In this document: positions 38,730 through 48,017 of the stretch, piece by piece
How positions within the stretch are numbered: position 1 is the first letter of the stretch
Layout of the letters: the number at the start of each line of letters is the position of its first letter
Origin: Nitrosomonadaceae bacterium
Lineage (GTDB): Bacteria > Pseudomonadota > Gammaproteobacteria > Burkholderiales > Nitrosomonadaceae
NCBI GenBank assembly: GCA_947471695.1
Contig: CANIWY010000001.1
Span: 10,494-74,493, forward strand
Reading direction: 5' to 3'
DNA length: 64,000 nt
Made by a program: the position numbers and the translations under genes
Notes under the pieces: generated by a model
What the model was told of the DNA's origin: nothing
Seen by the model: the letters and a program-made list of their open reading frames with translations, nothing else
Databases searched by the model: none

Positions 38730-39749
38730 TTATTCCGAATCGATGCCCTCGGCCTGCCCAGCAACCCCCACTGCAGCACGAATTTTGGCCTCAATCTCCT
38801 TTGCTATCTCGGGATGCTCTTTCAAATATTCGCGTGCGTTATCCTTGCCCTGACCGATTTTTTCACCATTGTATGCATACCAAGCACCCGACTTGTCAAC
38901 GAGCTTATGCACCACCCCCAACTCGACAATCTCACCCTCACGAGAAATACCTACCCCGTATAGGATATCGAATTCGGCTTGTTTAAATGGTGGAGCAACC
39001 TTATTCTTGACTACCTTAACTCGGGTCTCGCTACCGATTACCTCATCGCCCTTCTTGATGGCCCCAATGCGCCGTATGTCAAGACGTACCGATGCGTAAA
39101 ACTTAAGTGCATTTCCACCGGTAGTCGTCTCCGGGTTGCCAAACATGACCCCGATCTTCATCCGTATCTGATTGATAAAAATCACCATCGTATTGCTGCG
39201 CTTGATATTGGCGGTGAGTTTGCGTAACGCTTGAGACATTAATCGCGCCTGCAAACCCATTTGCGGCTCACCCATCTCGCCCTCGATTTCCGCTCTCGGT
39301 GTCAATGCCGCCACCGAGTCTATTACGACCACATCCACCGACCCGGATCGCACCAACATATCCGCTATTTCGAGTGCTTGCTCCCCATTATCGGGCTGTG
39401 AGATTAATAACTCTTCTACATTAACCCCAATCTTTTGTGCATATTGTGGATCCAGCGCATGTTCAGCATCGATGAATGCGGCCGTACCACCCACCTTCTG
39501 CATCTCCGCAATCACTTGCAGCGTAAGGGTGGTCTTACCAGATGACTCAGGACCGTAGATTTCTATTACCCTCCCTCTCGGTAGCCCGCCCACACCGAGC
39601 GCGATGTCAAGACCTAGCGAACCAGTAGAGACCACCTCGATATCCTTAGCGACATCGCTCGCACCGAGTCGCATAATCGAGCCCTTACCAAATTGCTTCT
39701 CGATCTGGGAGAGTGCCGCTGCCAATGCCTTACTTCTGTTCTCGTCCAT
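38730..39749 (-). CDS. recA: Recombinase RecA
   Basis: RecA forms the ATP-dependent filament for strand exchange and the SOS response. Walker [10 protein letters not shown] is at residues 66-74; [20 protein letters not shown] and [20 protein letters not shown] are the Walker B region and loop L2. It has 339 residues with no intein. Upstream, AAGGA precedes the ATG and an extended -10-like TGCGATAAT lies about 30 bases before it. I see no CTG-N10-CAG LexA box in the 137 bases upstream. Confidence 0.98.
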   Translation of the reverse strand: MDENRSKALAAALSQIEKQFGKGSIMRLGASDVAKDIEVVSTGSLGLDIALGVGGLPRGRVIEIYGPESSGKTTLTLQVIAEMQKVGGTAAFIDAEHALDPQYAQKIGVNVEELLISQPDNGEQALEIADMLVRSGSVDVVVIDSVAALTPRAEIEGEMGEPQMGLQARLMSQALRKLTANIKRSNTMVIFINQIRMKIGVMFGNPETTTGGNALKFYASVRLDIRRIGAIKKGDEVIGSETRVKVVKNKVAPPFKQAEFDILYGVGISREGEIVELGVVHKLVDKSGAWYAYNGEKIGQGKDNAREYLKEHPEIAKEIEAKIRAAVGVAGQAEGIDSE

Positions 39750-39886
39750 GGTCTTATCCTTTTAAGTATCTCTCGAATTATCGCACATGCGACTATGCTC
39801 GGGAAGGCGAGGAAAGGGCTGATTTGCCACGAAATACGCCATCATTTCTCTTAAACTGAGACGGTCTTATGCCCCGCCCTAGTCAT

Positions 39887-40405
39887 TCATGAAGAGAGAG
39901 GCGGGCTGTCGTGCAACAGATCTACCACCCCTTGCAACGCCACGAACACCGCTTGCCTTCTTATAGACTCGCGATCGCCGCCAAAGTAGTGCGTTGAACT
40001 ACGGGTCAGCCCATCTCTCATTTTCCAGGCAAAGCAGATCATGCCGACAGGCTTTTCCTCGGTTCCCCCGTTAGGTCCAGCAATTCCGCTAATCGCTACT
40101 GACACCTGTGCACGACTGTGAGTCAGCGCACCTGCCGCCATCTCCTTCACGGTCTGCTCTGATACTGTTCCGTGTTGTTTCAATGTTATAGCGCTTACCC
40201 CCAGCATCTCCTGCTTTGATGCAATGCTGTAAGTGATAAATCCTCTCTCATACCAGTCCGAACTGCCCGATTTTGCGGTGATTGCTTGACCCAGCCAACC
40301 ACCGGTACAGGACTCTGCACTGGTTAGCATGAGTCCTCGCTGGACCAAGTCTATACCAACATGACCAGCAAGCATTATCAGTGCTTGGTCATCCTTGTTG
40401 ATCAT
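39887..40405 (-). CDS. pncC: Nicotinamide-nucleotide amidase PncC (CinA C-terminal domain)
   Basis: This 172-residue single-domain CinA-type protein deamidates nicotinamide mononucleotide to nicotinate mononucleotide in the pyridine nucleotide cycle. Family motifs are SAESCTGGWLGQAITAKSGSS, VSEQTVKEMAAGAL and AISGIAGPNGGTEEKPVG. It lies between recA and pgpA, a position close to recA that is common for cinA. The N-terminal MoaB-like domain of long CinA proteins is absent. Confidence 0.93.
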   Translation of the reverse strand: MINKDDQALIMLAGHVGIDLVQRGLMLTSAESCTGGWLGQAITAKSGSSDWYERGFITYSIASKQEMLGVSAITLKQHGTVSEQTVKEMAAGALTHSRAQVSVAISGIAGPNGGTEEKPVGMICFAWKMRDGLTRSSTHYFGGDRESIRRQAVFVALQGVVDLLHDSPPLSS

Positions 40406-40426
40406 GGTTTCTCATCGTATGCTGCG

Positions 40427-40981
40427 TCAAAATGGTGAAAATGCCTTCCATGCCGCCAAGCAAAGTAGAGTATAGGCGGCGGCCAGCAGGTCATCGAACA
40501 TCACCCCGAAACCACCCCTCAATTTCCTATCATAATAACGAATCGGCTGCGGCTTGAAGATATCAAATAATCTAAACAATAAGAATGCAAATGCCTGCCA
40601 TATAAGATTATTAGGGGTAAATAGCAGTACCAACAAAAACGCAACAATCTCATCCCACACCATGCCGCCATGGTCATGGCTGCCAAGCGCCTTCCCGGTG
40701 ACACTACAGGCCCAAATGCCAATAAGGAAGAAGAATCCTATACATAACAAAAAGCTACTCAGTCCAAGATACTGACTCATCAACCCGAATATTGGAAGCG
40801 CAGCGATCGTTCCCATGGTCCCAGGCGCGGCTCGATTTAAGCCCGCCCCGCCCCCGAATGCAATGAAGTGTGCCGGCCTCCTCGTCACAAACCCCCAATT
40901 AGGAAGCGGGTTCACAGATGCGGCAAAAGATAGCGACTCGGTCCCAGGTGTGAGCTGGTCGTCAGGTCCGGAAGTGGTCAT
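40427..40981 (-). CDS. pgpA: Phosphatidylglycerophosphatase A
   Basis: PgpA removes phosphate from phosphatidylglycerophosphate to form phosphatidylglycerol in the inner membrane. The core block FIAFGGGAGLNRAAPGTMGTIAA is at about residues 37-60, later VWDEIVAFLLVLL and the end FDIFKPQPIRYYDRKLRGGFGVMFDD are all family hallmarks. Three to four hydrophobic segments are visible. The ATG overlaps the 3' end of thiL by 20 bases, which makes thiL-pgpA-pncC one unit. It has 184 residues. Confidence 0.95.
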   Translation of the reverse strand: MTTSGPDDQLTPGTESLSFAASVNPLPNWGFVTRRPAHFIAFGGGAGLNRAAPGTMGTIAALPIFGLMSQYLGLSSFLLCIGFFFLIGIWACSVTGKALGSHDHGGMVWDEIVAFLLVLLFTPNNLIWQAFAFLLFRLFDIFKPQPIRYYDRKLRGGFGVMFDDLLAAAYTLLCLAAWKAFSPF

Positions 40982-41942
40982 AGCCTCTTATTGCCATCTC
41001 AACCGACTTACCGGACTCGTCCAGCACGAACAACCCCCCCCCCTGATTTATACTCCCGATTCGGGTCAGCGGGATCTCAACTTCGCACGAAAGAGATTCG
41101 ACGTCTCCGCGCCTTGCGATTGGTACAGTAAAACAAAGCTCATAATCGTCTCCACCTGCCATTAAGCAACTAATCGCTGTCGGGTGAGGAAGGTGTCTCT
41201 GCATCACCGCCGAGCACTTAATTGCGCTCATCTCAATGGTCGCCGAAACCTTGGATTGCTCCAGAATATGACCCAAGTCTGCCAGTAGGCCATCAGAAAT
41301 ATCAATGGCGCTATGAGCAAGACCGATCAACCGTTTTCCTAAAGCTATCCGTGCTACGGGCGTATTCAATGCTGGCAGACAGCACGAAACCTCTTCTGGA
41401 TCGAGTGCAATCTGCTGGCGGGTGTGAGCAATCACTAGCGCTGCATCGCCTAATTGACCAGATATCCAAACATCATCCCCCGCTTTAGCCCCGCTTCGCC
41501 TCAAGGCCTTCCCTATTGCTACTTCGCCAATGATTGTCACACAGATGTTTAGTGGCCCTCGGGTAGTATCTCCCCCGATAAGGCCCACCCGATGCTCGCT
41601 CGCCAACCCAAAAAACCCTTCTGCAAACATTTCAAGCCAGCGGCCACCCGCATTCACAAAAGATTCGGGAAGTGCCACCGCCAGCATCGCCCACCGCGGG
41701 GTAGCTCCCATCGCGGCCATATCGGACAAATTAACAGCAAGGGATTTATATCCAAGTTGCCGCGGATCAGCATCGCCCGCAAAGTGCTGACCGGATACCA
41801 GCATATCGGTGGAAATTGCCAGCTCCATCTCTGCAGATGGCTTGACTAAGGCCGCATCGTCCCCCACACCGAGCACAGCGCCGGGGGAGGAGCGTGTAAA
41901 GTAGCGCTGAATGATATCAAATTCGGAGAGCACTCTTTGCAA
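40962..41942 (-). CDS. thiL: Thiamine-monophosphate kinase ThiL
   Basis: ThiL phosphorylates thiamine monophosphate to the active cofactor thiamine diphosphate. It has 326 residues with the N-terminal block VLGVGDDAALVKPSAEMELAIS, then MAAMGATPRWAMLA, GGDTTRGP and SAIDISDGLLADLGHI. It sits ten bases after nusB and overlaps pgpA, the common ribH-nusB-thiL-pgpA order. With thiO it is one of two thiamine genes in the window. Confidence 0.96.
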   Translation of the reverse strand: MQRVLSEFDIIQRYFTRSSPGAVLGVGDDAALVKPSAEMELAISTDMLVSGQHFAGDADPRQLGYKSLAVNLSDMAAMGATPRWAMLAVALPESFVNAGGRWLEMFAEGFFGLASEHRVGLIGGDTTRGPLNICVTIIGEVAIGKALRRSGAKAGDDVWISGQLGDAALVIAHTRQQIALDPEEVSCCLPALNTPVARIALGKRLIGLAHSAIDISDGLLADLGHILEQSKVSATIEMSAIKCSAVMQRHLPHPTAISCLMAGGDDYELCFTVPIARRGDVESLSCEVEIPLTRIGSINQGGGLFVLDESGKSVEMAIRGYDHFRT

Positions 41943-41951
41943 CCCCAGATG

Positions 41952-42422
41952 TCAGTTAGCTATTTTTACCTCGGGAGAACGCATCCTGGCCGCTAACTTA
42001 TCCAGCACTCCGTTCACGTACTTATGCCCGTCACTACCACCATAAGTCTTGGCCAGTTCCACGGCCTCATTGATTACTACTCGGTACGGCGTCTCGGGGT
42101 GGTCTGATAGTTCATAGGCGCCTAGCAGTAAAATAGCGAACTCTACCGGGCTAAGCTCTTTAAGGGGTCGGTCGAGACAGGTCTGGATCTGTTGTTCCAG
42201 CTCTACAGATTTGGCCAGACCGCCACGTAGCAGATCTGAAAAAAAATCTTGATCGGTCTTAGCAAACTCCTTTCCATCTCTCAGTTGAGCCTCAATTACT
42301 TCAACAGCCCCTCCAGCGACCCGCCATTGGTAAAAGCCCTGCATGGCTAACTTACGCGAACACCGGCGGGTTGATCGTCCTGGTTTTTTTGTAGCCTTCG
42401 TTGCCGGATCGTTCTGTGTCAT
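41952..42422 (-). CDS. nusB: Transcription antitermination factor NusB
   Basis: NusB binds boxA RNA with NusE and prevents early termination in rRNA operons. The all-helical 156-residue protein has [49 protein letters not shown] order split over residues 95-135, and the end [11 protein letters not shown]. The first 22 residues are basic and unconserved. It overlaps ribH by four bases, as in many proteobacteria. Confidence 0.96.
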   Translation of the reverse strand: MTQNDPATKATKKPGRSTRRCSRKLAMQGFYQWRVAGGAVEVIEAQLRDGKEFAKTDQDFFSDLLRGGLAKSVELEQQIQTCLDRPLKELSPVEFAILLLGAYELSDHPETPYRVVINEAVELAKTYGGSDGHKYVNGVLDKLAARMRSPEVKIAN

Positions 42423-42901
42423 TGACTTATTTCGTCGAGTTGTCGCAAAAGATTCGCCATTTCAATGGCTGCCTGCGCAGTCTCGATACCCTTTATCTTC
42501 ATTCGTGAGAGTGCATCATCCTCATTTTCAGTGGTAAGTATGCCGTTCGCAACAGGGATGCCCGTATCCAGCTGAACCGCTGCCAATCCACTAGCCGACT
42601 CATTCGCGACCACTTCAAAGTGATAAGTGTCCCCGCGTATGACCGCACCCAGCGCTATCAAGGCATCAAACTGATCCGTCAGCGCCATCTTTTGCAGGGT
42701 CAGTGGAATTTCCAACGCACCCGGAACGGTTACCAGCAACATGGCCGACTCCTCCACCCCACATTTAATTAGTTCTGCCGTACAGGCGCCCAGCAGACCC
42801 TCACTGATATCAAGATTAAATCGGCTCATGACTATACCAACCCGTAATCCAGCTCCACCGAGCTCGGTTTCGAGCTCAAGGATGTTATCGTAGCGCGCCA
42901 T
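42419..42901 (-). CDS. ribH: 6,7-dimethyl-8-ribityllumazine synthase RibH
   Basis: RibH condenses the ribityl-aminouracil with dihydroxybutanone phosphate to lumazine, the riboflavin precursor. Family motifs are [45 protein letters not shown] and [12 protein letters not shown]. It has 160 residues from ATG 42901, which has GGGAG five bases upstream; the TTG at 42913 overlaps that ribosome site and is unlikely. It stands between ribBA and nusB. Confidence 0.97.
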   Translation of the reverse strand: MARYDNILELETELGGAGLRVGIVMSRFNLDISEGLLGACTAELIKCGVEESAMLLVTVPGALEIPLTLQKMALTDQFDALIALGAVIRGDTYHFEVVANESASGLAAVQLDTGIPVANGILTTENEDDALSRMKIKGIETAQAAIEMANLLRQLDEISQ

Positions 42902-42962
42902 AATTACTCCCAATAAAATTAACTTTAAAAGTGTTTCGCCGACTTAGATGAGAATTGGTCAA

Positions 42963-44072
42963 CTATTTCAGTTTTTTATTTTCAGGTGTCAAGTATCCCG
43001 CCACTTCAAGACCAAAACCCATCATGCTTGGCATTTTCCGAGGAACAGCGAGCAGCCTCATCTTTCCCACATTCAGGTCTTTCAGTATCTGAGCTCCGAT
43101 CCCATAGCCCCGCAAATCTGTCCTAGCAATCACGGGTGGACTAGACTCTGTTCGTGATGCCCGTTCCAGCAAGTCTTCCGGATTTTCCCGTTTATAAAGC
43201 AGCACTATTACGCCGCAACCTGCATCGGCAATGACTCTCAAGGCCTCGTCGATGCTCCAAGAGTGAGTGTCATCACTGATATCCAGCAGATCGATTACGG
43301 AAAGCGGTTCATGTACCCGGACCAGCGTTTCTATCTCTGGGTTGATCTGACCCTTGACCAGAACAAGGTGAGTTGCATTGATCGTTTTGTCGAGGTATGC
43401 GAACAAACGGAACTCTCCATGAGCCGTCTGAATAGTACGTTCTAACATGCGACTCACTAAGCTCTCGGTACGACTGCGGTGCTGAATTAGGTCGGCGATC
43501 GTTCCTATCTTGAGTTGATGCTTTTCGGCAAATTGGATTAAGTCTGGCAAACGCGCCATATTGCCATCTTCCTTCAGAATTTCGCAGATCACGGTCGCGG
43601 GTGTGAGGCCTGCCAGTCCGGCCAGATCGCAACCCGCCTCGGTATGGCCCGCTCTTGCCAAGACTCCACCATTTTGCGCCATCAGCGGAAAGATGTGTCC
43701 AGGCTGGATGATGTCCTCTGGTTTAGCATCGACCCTTGTCGCCTCCCGCACTGTACGTGCCCGGTCCCCCGCCGAAATTCCGGTCGTAACACCACTTGCA
43801 GCCTCTATCGAGAGCGTAAAATTAGTCCCCATTGGGGATCGGTTGGTGGTCACCATCAGAGGCAGGTTAAGCTGACGACAATGCCCTTCAGTCAATGTTA
43901 AGCAGATCAGTCCTCGACCATGCGTGGCCATGAAGTTGATTGCTTCGGCCGTAATGAACTCTGCCGCCATGACGAGATCACCCTCATTCTCTCGGTCCTC
44001 TTCATCGACCAGAATTACCATTCTGCCGGCTTTAACGTCCGCAACAATATCTAGGATGGGGCTTATTATCAT
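42963..44072 (-). CDS. ribBA: 3,4-dihydroxy-2-butanone-4-phosphate synthase with degenerate GTP cyclohydrolase II domain
   Basis: The N-terminal half (about residues 1-205) is a complete Rib[55 protein letters not shown] and [13 protein letters not shown]. It makes the four-carbon piece for RibH. The C-terminal half resembles GTP cyclohydrolase II in outline but lacks the zinc cysteines, reading [18 protein letters not shown] where CLTGDxFGSxRCDC is expected, so it is probably not a cyclohydrolase. A separate ribA must then exist elsewhere. ATG 44072 follows the ribE stop directly; the reading from 44084 is less likely. It has 369 residues. Confidence 0.93.
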   Translation of the reverse strand: MIISPILDIVADVKAGRMVILVDEEDRENEGDLVMAAEFITAEAINFMATHGRGLICLTLTEGHCRQLNLPLMVTTNRSPMGTNFTLSIEAASGVTTGISAGDRARTVREATRVDAKPEDIIQPGHIFPLMAQNGGVLARAGHTEAGCDLAGLAGLTPATVICEILKEDGNMARLPDLIQFAEKHQLKIGTIADLIQHRSRTESLVSRMLERTIQTAHGEFRLFAYLDKTINATHLVLVKGQINPEIETLVRVHEPLSVIDLLDISDDTHSWSIDEALRVIADAGCGVIVLLYKRENPEDLLERASRTESSPPVIARTDLRGYGIGAQILKDLNVGKMRLLAVPRKMPSMMGFGLEVAGYLTPENKKLK

Positions 44073-44073
44073 G

Positions 44074-44706
44074 TCAACCCGCATCCGCAGTTAGTTTACT
44101 GCTCAGTATCTGCTCTACATATCGGGCCAACATATCAATCTCCAGATTCACCTTGGAACCGTCTTCAAGTTGGCACAAGTTCGTCACCGACTGTGTATGG
44201 GGGATAAGATTCACTCCAAACTTCCCGGCACTTACCCAGTTCACCGTTAGACTCACCCCGTTCACCGTAACTGAACCCTTTTTAGCTATATATTTTAGTA
44301 ATGACTCTGGCACCTTAATCACTATCAGACAGCTCTCCCCTACTAACTCAATTTTTGTGACTACGCCGATATCATCCACATGACCGCTGACCAGATGCCC
44401 ACCCAGTCTGTCCGACAGTCGTAAGGCCTTTTCCAGATTGACACGCACAATACGATCTAGTCCATGGGTACATTTCAGCGTCTCGCGAGATAAGTCTACT
44501 GTAAATCTTCCGTTCATCAGCGTAGTCACGGTGACACATACGCCATTTACCGCAATGCTGTCCCCAATCTTGACGTCGGACAAATCCATCCTGCCCGGCT
44601 CTATGACCAGCCGTATGCCGTCTGTCATCCCTCCCCCCAAATTGGAGTCGTTTAGGGGCATGACTTGTTTTATCTCGCCGATAGCTTCAATAATTCCTGT
44701 GAACAT
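44074..44706 (-). CDS. ribE: Riboflavin synthase alpha subunit RibE
   Basis: Riboflavin synthase dismutates two lumazines to riboflavin and the pyrimidine precursor. The 210-residue protein has two similar barrels. The first starts [12 protein letters not shown] and contains VNGVCVTVT; the second has [18 protein letters not shown] and [12 protein letters not shown] 44706 is preferred to TTG 44709. ribBA starts immediately after its stop, then ribH, nusB, thiL and pgpA follow, so a single transcript is likely. Confidence 0.96.
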   Translation of the reverse strand: MFTGIIEAIGEIKQVMPLNDSNLGGGMTDGIRLVIEPGRMDLSDVKIGDSIAVNGVCVTVTTLMNGRFTVDLSRETLKCTHGLDRIVRVNLEKALRLSDRLGGHLVSGHVDDIGVVTKIELVGESCLIVIKVPESLLKYIAKKGSVTVNGVSLTVNWVSAGKFGVNLIPHTQSVTNLCQLEDGSKVNLEIDMLARYVEQILSSKLTADAG

Positions 44707-44727
44707 CAAACCCTATTTATTTTAAAG

Positions 44728-44749
44728 ATACGGCCATCTCTCGCCGTAT
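44728..44749 (-). promoter_or_regulatory. Stem-loop in the ribE leader
   Basis: ATACGGC and GCCGTAT form a perfect seven-base stem around an eight-base loop, 22 bases upstream of the ribE ATG. There is no T run, so it is not a simple terminator. It could affect ribE translation or mRNA stability, or be an operator. Confidence 0.4.
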
Positions 44750-44942
44750 ATAACAGTACATTACCACCCAAACCGATTACTGCAGTGTGTGATCGAAGCG
44801 GAGTCTTGATATAGAATTGCAAATTGTGACGAGTTCAATCTATGTTTTCACTTTTCGCCATTGTAGCGATTTCATGAAGTAAACATGTAAAGTTTTGAAT
44901 CCCGGTTAGAATTCATAACGCCCATACTTACCCTGATGACAA

Positions 44943-44965
44943 CATGTGCGGCAATTTGCCACATG
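44943..44965. promoter_or_regulatory. Candidate RegA-type operator upstream of regB
   Basis: Arms CATGTG and CACATG flank GCGGCAATTTGCC, giving an almost complete dyad with a two-base bulge, about 73 bases before the regB ATG. The core GCGGC-N5-GCCAC is close to the GCG(A/G)C-N5-GNCGC pattern I recall for RegA/PrrA/RegR sites. Autoregulation by the downstream RegA is the natural hypothesis; this is inference from sequence resemblance. Confidence 0.4.
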
Positions 44966-45037
44966 GCTGTAAATTGGAATATCAGATAATGTATGGTTTA
45001 AATTCTGACATTAAGCTCTTCTACATAATTACTTGTG

Positions 45038-46303
45038 ATGTTCGGTAATCTCGGTCCATCCCCACTCGGCAAGAATCTGCAGAGATTATTCCTTCTCAGG
45101 AATATTGCACTTGTAGCGCAGTGTCTGACCTTTGGACTGGCACATTGGGTGCTTGAAATACAGCTTCCCTGGTCGGAAATGCTGTCCGTTGTTTTCTTTC
45201 TCTCCCTCGTTAATCTCGCGACATGGGTCCGTCTGCATCGTAACTGGCCGGTGTCCAGTATTGAATTTTTTACACAACTATTGGTTGATGTCCTCGCGCT
45301 TAGTGCCTTGTTGTATTTCAGCGGGGGTTCAACCAATCCATTTATCTCGCTCTACTTGCTCCCGCTGACGATTGCCGCCGCGATTTTGCCATGGACCTAT
45401 ACCTGGATTATGGCGGCCATTACGATTGGTCTTTATACGTTACTTTTATTTTATTATGTGCCGCTACCACATGATCATAGCGAACATACCAATGAATTTA
45501 ATCTGCATGTGTCAGGGATGTGGTTGGCATTTGTTTTAAGCACCGTTTTGATCGCCTGGTTCGTTGTCAAAATGGGGATATCAATTCGTGAACGTGACAA
45601 AGATCTAGCATTAGCACGTGAGCAAGCCCTTCGCAACGAGCAGATCATTGCACTGGGAGCCCTCGCAGCGGGAGCCGCTCATGAGCTCGGCACACCACTC
45701 GCAACCATGGCAGTCGTCATTGGTGAGCTACAAAAGGAACAACTTGAAAACACCGAGTTTCAGCACGATATAAAAATACTTCGCGATCAGATCGTGCAGT
45801 GCAAACGAACCCTGACACAATTATTGGCAGATGTTGGTCAGACACGGTCGGAAGATGGCAGCGGTCAGGCGGTTGATCTCTTTTTACAACAGATTTTAGA
45901 TAAATGGCGTCTGATGCGCCCCATGGTTAAATTTACTTATCACTGTAATGGGTTGCAGCCTGCCCCTCAAATTATTGGCGCCCAGTTGCTTAGTCAGTCT
46001 ATTTTAAACTTGCTCAATAATGCTGCAGATGCTTCTTTAGACCGCATTGAAATTGAGAGCAGTTGGAATCATCATGAGCTGCTCCTAGAAATCCTTGATT
46101 ATGGTAAGGGCCTGAGCGAGGAGACTGTACAGCGTGCGGGCCAAGCCTTCTTCACCAGCAAGCCTGGTCAGGGGCTCGGCATTGGCCTATTTCTCGCTAA
46201 TGCAAACATTGAACGGTTCGGCGGCAGTGTCCGCCTCACTAATCGTGATGAGGGCGGTGCCAGCACTCAAGTTAGACTACCTCTAATTAAAACAACTTTA
46301 TGA
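45038..46303 (+). CDS. regB: Redox sensor histidine kinase RegB/PrrB
   Basis: RegB is a membrane kinase that senses the respiratory redox state and phosphorylates RegA. The 421-residue protein has about six transmembrane segments in residues 18-180. The quinone-binding heptapeptide GGSTNPF is at residues 96-102. The H-box GAAHELGTP has His215, Cys255 (IVQCKRTL) lies where RegB has its redox-active cysteine, and the ATPase domain shows LLNNAADAS and GQGLGIGLFLANA. ATG 45038 or GTG 45035 can start it; no clear ribosome site is visible. Its stop overlaps the regA start by four bases. It is the only plus-strand unit in the surrounding minus-strand riboflavin region. Confidence 0.93.
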   Translation: MFGNLGPSPLGKNLQRLFLLRNIALVAQCLTFGLAHWVLEIQLPWSEMLSVVFFLSLVNLATWVRLHRNWPVSSIEFFTQLLVDVLALSALLYFSGGSTNPFISLYLLPLTIAAAILPWTYTWIMAAITIGLYTLLLFYYVPLPHDHSEHTNEFNLHVSGMWLAFVLSTVLIAWFVVKMGISIRERDKDLALAREQALRNEQIIALGALAAGAAHELGTPLATMAVVIGELQKEQLENTEFQHDIKILRDQIVQCKRTLTQLLADVGQTRSEDGSGQAVDLFLQQILDKWRLMRPMVKFTYHCNGLQPAPQIIGAQLLSQSILNLLNNAADASLDRIEIESSWNHHELLLEILDYGKGLSEETVQRAGQAFFTSKPGQGLGIGLFLANANIERFGGSVRLTNRDEGGASTQVRLPLIKTTL

Positions 46304-46857
46304 CAAACCTTCCTGAAACAAAGTCCATTGATGATCATCCAACGCTGCTGATTGTTGACGATGACCTGACCTTTTGCGAAGTGCTGTCCCGTGCCATGAC
46401 CAGACGTGGTTTTGACGTACATTGTGCACATACAGTTGAACAAGCAAGCTTACTTGCCGAGACCTACTTACCCGAATATGCAACCATCGACCTGCGTCTT
46501 GCTGGCACCTCTGGACTTGTCCTTGTTGAGAGGTTGCGGGCTCTAGATTCTGGCACACGCATAGTTATGTTAACCGGCTATGCCAGCATTACCACCGCGG
46601 TCGAAGCAATCAAGTTAGGTGCAACTCATTATCTTGCGAAGCCGGTCGATGCAGATGAGATCATGTCCGCATTTGAGCGGACCACCGGAGATGCTGAGGT
46701 GCCGATTAGCACACACCCCCTATCGGTTGGCCGCCTTGAGTGGGAGTATATCCAGCGGGTGCTTAATGCAAATCAGGGTAATATCTCGACCACCGCTCGC
46801 ATACTTAATATGCATCGCCGCACACTTCAACGTAAACTCACTAAGATTCCGCGATAA
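46300..46857 (+). CDS. regA: Response regulator RegA/PrrA
   Basis: RegA is the DNA-binding partner of RegB and typically controls respiration, carbon and nitrogen fixation or other redox-linked genes. The receiver domain has acids Asp20-22, phospho-acceptor Asp64 (ATIDLRLAGTSG) and Lys114 (YLAKPVDADE). The C-terminal FIS-type helix-turn-helix is LEWEYIQRVLNANQGNIS followed by ARILNMHRRTLQRKL. At 185 residues it is the compact form without a AAA+ domain. It is translationally coupled to regB and convergent with ribD, three bases apart. Confidence 0.94.
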   Translation: MTNLPETKSIDDHPTLLIVDDDLTFCEVLSRAMTRRGFDVHCAHTVEQASLLAETYLPEYATIDLRLAGTSGLVLVERLRALDSGTRIVMLTGYASITTAVEAIKLGATHYLAKPVDADEIMSAFERTTGDAEVPISTHPLSVGRLEWEYIQRVLNANQGNISTTARILNMHRRTLQRKLTKIPR

Positions 46858-46859
46858 AC

Positions 46860-47948
46860 TCACTGCCCAACCCGAGCAATGATTCGAATATCTGTCCCGA
46901 TCATACGCAAGTTTCTTATCCTCAGAACATGCCTGCCCGATAGGTTCTGTAGCTCCGGCAGTCTCAGCATTCCCTGTGCTGCGTCGCCAATTAAGCACGG
47001 CGCAAGATAAATTATCAGTTCATCCACTAACCCCTCCCTAATAAGGGATCCACTCAACTTACTACCCGCCTCAACCAGGAGCTCATTGACCTCATAATCG
47101 GCGAGCTTGTTCATCATTTTGACAAGGTCTACTCCGCCACTCTCATTGGCCAGCATAATTGGATGAGCGCCTACATTCCGTAGAGCAGAAATTTTCTCCT
47201 CACTGGCATTTGCCGTAAATATCAGCTCCCCCTCCCCCCGTAGCATTCTGGTCTCTGGTTCAATCTCCAGCCGACTATCCACCACGACCCTCAATGGCTG
47301 CCGGGGTGTTTCTACATCTCGTACTGTAAGTTGTGGGTTGTCTTTTAGAACTGTACCGATCCCCGTCAAAACCGCACACGATCGCGCGCGCCATCGGTGA
47401 CCATCGCGCCGCGCTGGTTCGGAAGTGATCCACTGGCTTGCGCCATTCTTAAGTGCCGTCTTACCATCGATACTTGCTGCTATTTTCATCCGTACCCATG
47501 GGCGATTCAGCGTCATCCGAGTGACAAAGCCAATATTAAGAGTCCTCGCTTCCTCCTCCATCAACCCCGTCTGAACCTTGATCCCGGACTTCTTCAATAA
47601 TTCACATCCTCTCCCCGCTACCAATGGATTGGGGTCATTCATCGCTATCACCACCTTATCAATCCCGGCCTTGATTATGGCCTCGTCGCATGGCGGGGTC
47701 CTTCCATGATGGCTGCACGGCTCTAACGTAAGGTAGAGGGTCGATCCCCGTGCCGCTGTCCCAGCAAGTTTAAGCGCATTTATTTCGGCATGTGGTTTAC
47801 CCGCTTTCTCATGCCACCCAGAACCAACCACCTTACCATTGTTGACTATTACACATCCCACCCTGGGATTAGGGCTCGCGCTATACAGTCCCTTCTCTGC
47901 AAGTTGAAGTGCTTGCGCCATGTAAATATGATCAGATGATGAAAACAT
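46860..47948 (-). CDS. ribD: Bifunctional riboflavin deaminase-reductase RibD
   Basis: RibD deaminates and then reduces the first riboflavin pyrimidine intermediate. The deaminase half (residues 1-145) has the zinc motif HAEINAL with LEPCSHHGRTPPC and the entry block SPNPRVGCVIV. The reductase half includes KIAASIDGKTAL, SQWITSEPARRDGHRWRARS and LLVEAGSKLSGSLI. 362 residues is typical. It sits 69 bases downstream of nrdR. regB-regA are inserted on the opposite strand between ribD and ribE. Confidence 0.96.
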   Translation of the reverse strand: MFSSSDHIYMAQALQLAEKGLYSASPNPRVGCVIVNNGKVVGSGWHEKAGKPHAEINALKLAGTAARGSTLYLTLEPCSHHGRTPPCDEAIIKAGIDKVVIAMNDPNPLVAGRGCELLKKSGIKVQTGLMEEEARTLNIGFVTRMTLNRPWVRMKIAASIDGKTALKNGASQWITSEPARRDGHRWRARSCAVLTGIGTVLKDNPQLTVRDVETPRQPLRVVVDSRLEIEPETRMLRGEGELIFTANASEEKISALRNVGAHPIMLANESGGVDLVKMMNKLADYEVNELLVEAGSKLSGSLIREGLVDELIIYLAPCLIGDAAQGMLRLPELQNLSGRHVLRIRNLRMIGTDIRIIARVGQ

Positions 47949-48017
47949 TAGAATACTTCTAAAGAGGAATGACCCTTCCAGAGATGAAATGATCGAAATG
48001 AGATTAGTTTCTTTTGT

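Larger units (their letters stand above)
44710..45034. other. Divergent control region between ribE and regB
   Basis: These 325 bases separate the leftward ribE unit from rightward regB-regA and contain no convincing open reading frame. They are AT-rich and hold a stem-loop near the ribE side and a palindrome near the regB side, listed separately. The conserved FMN riboswitch core (AGGG...GGGG...CCCAC...) was looked for and is not seen. Confidence 0.6.

Noticed and set aside
44710..45034. FMN riboswitch upstream of the riboflavin genes
   Set aside because: The conserved aptamer segments are not present on either strand; only a simple stem-loop is seen.
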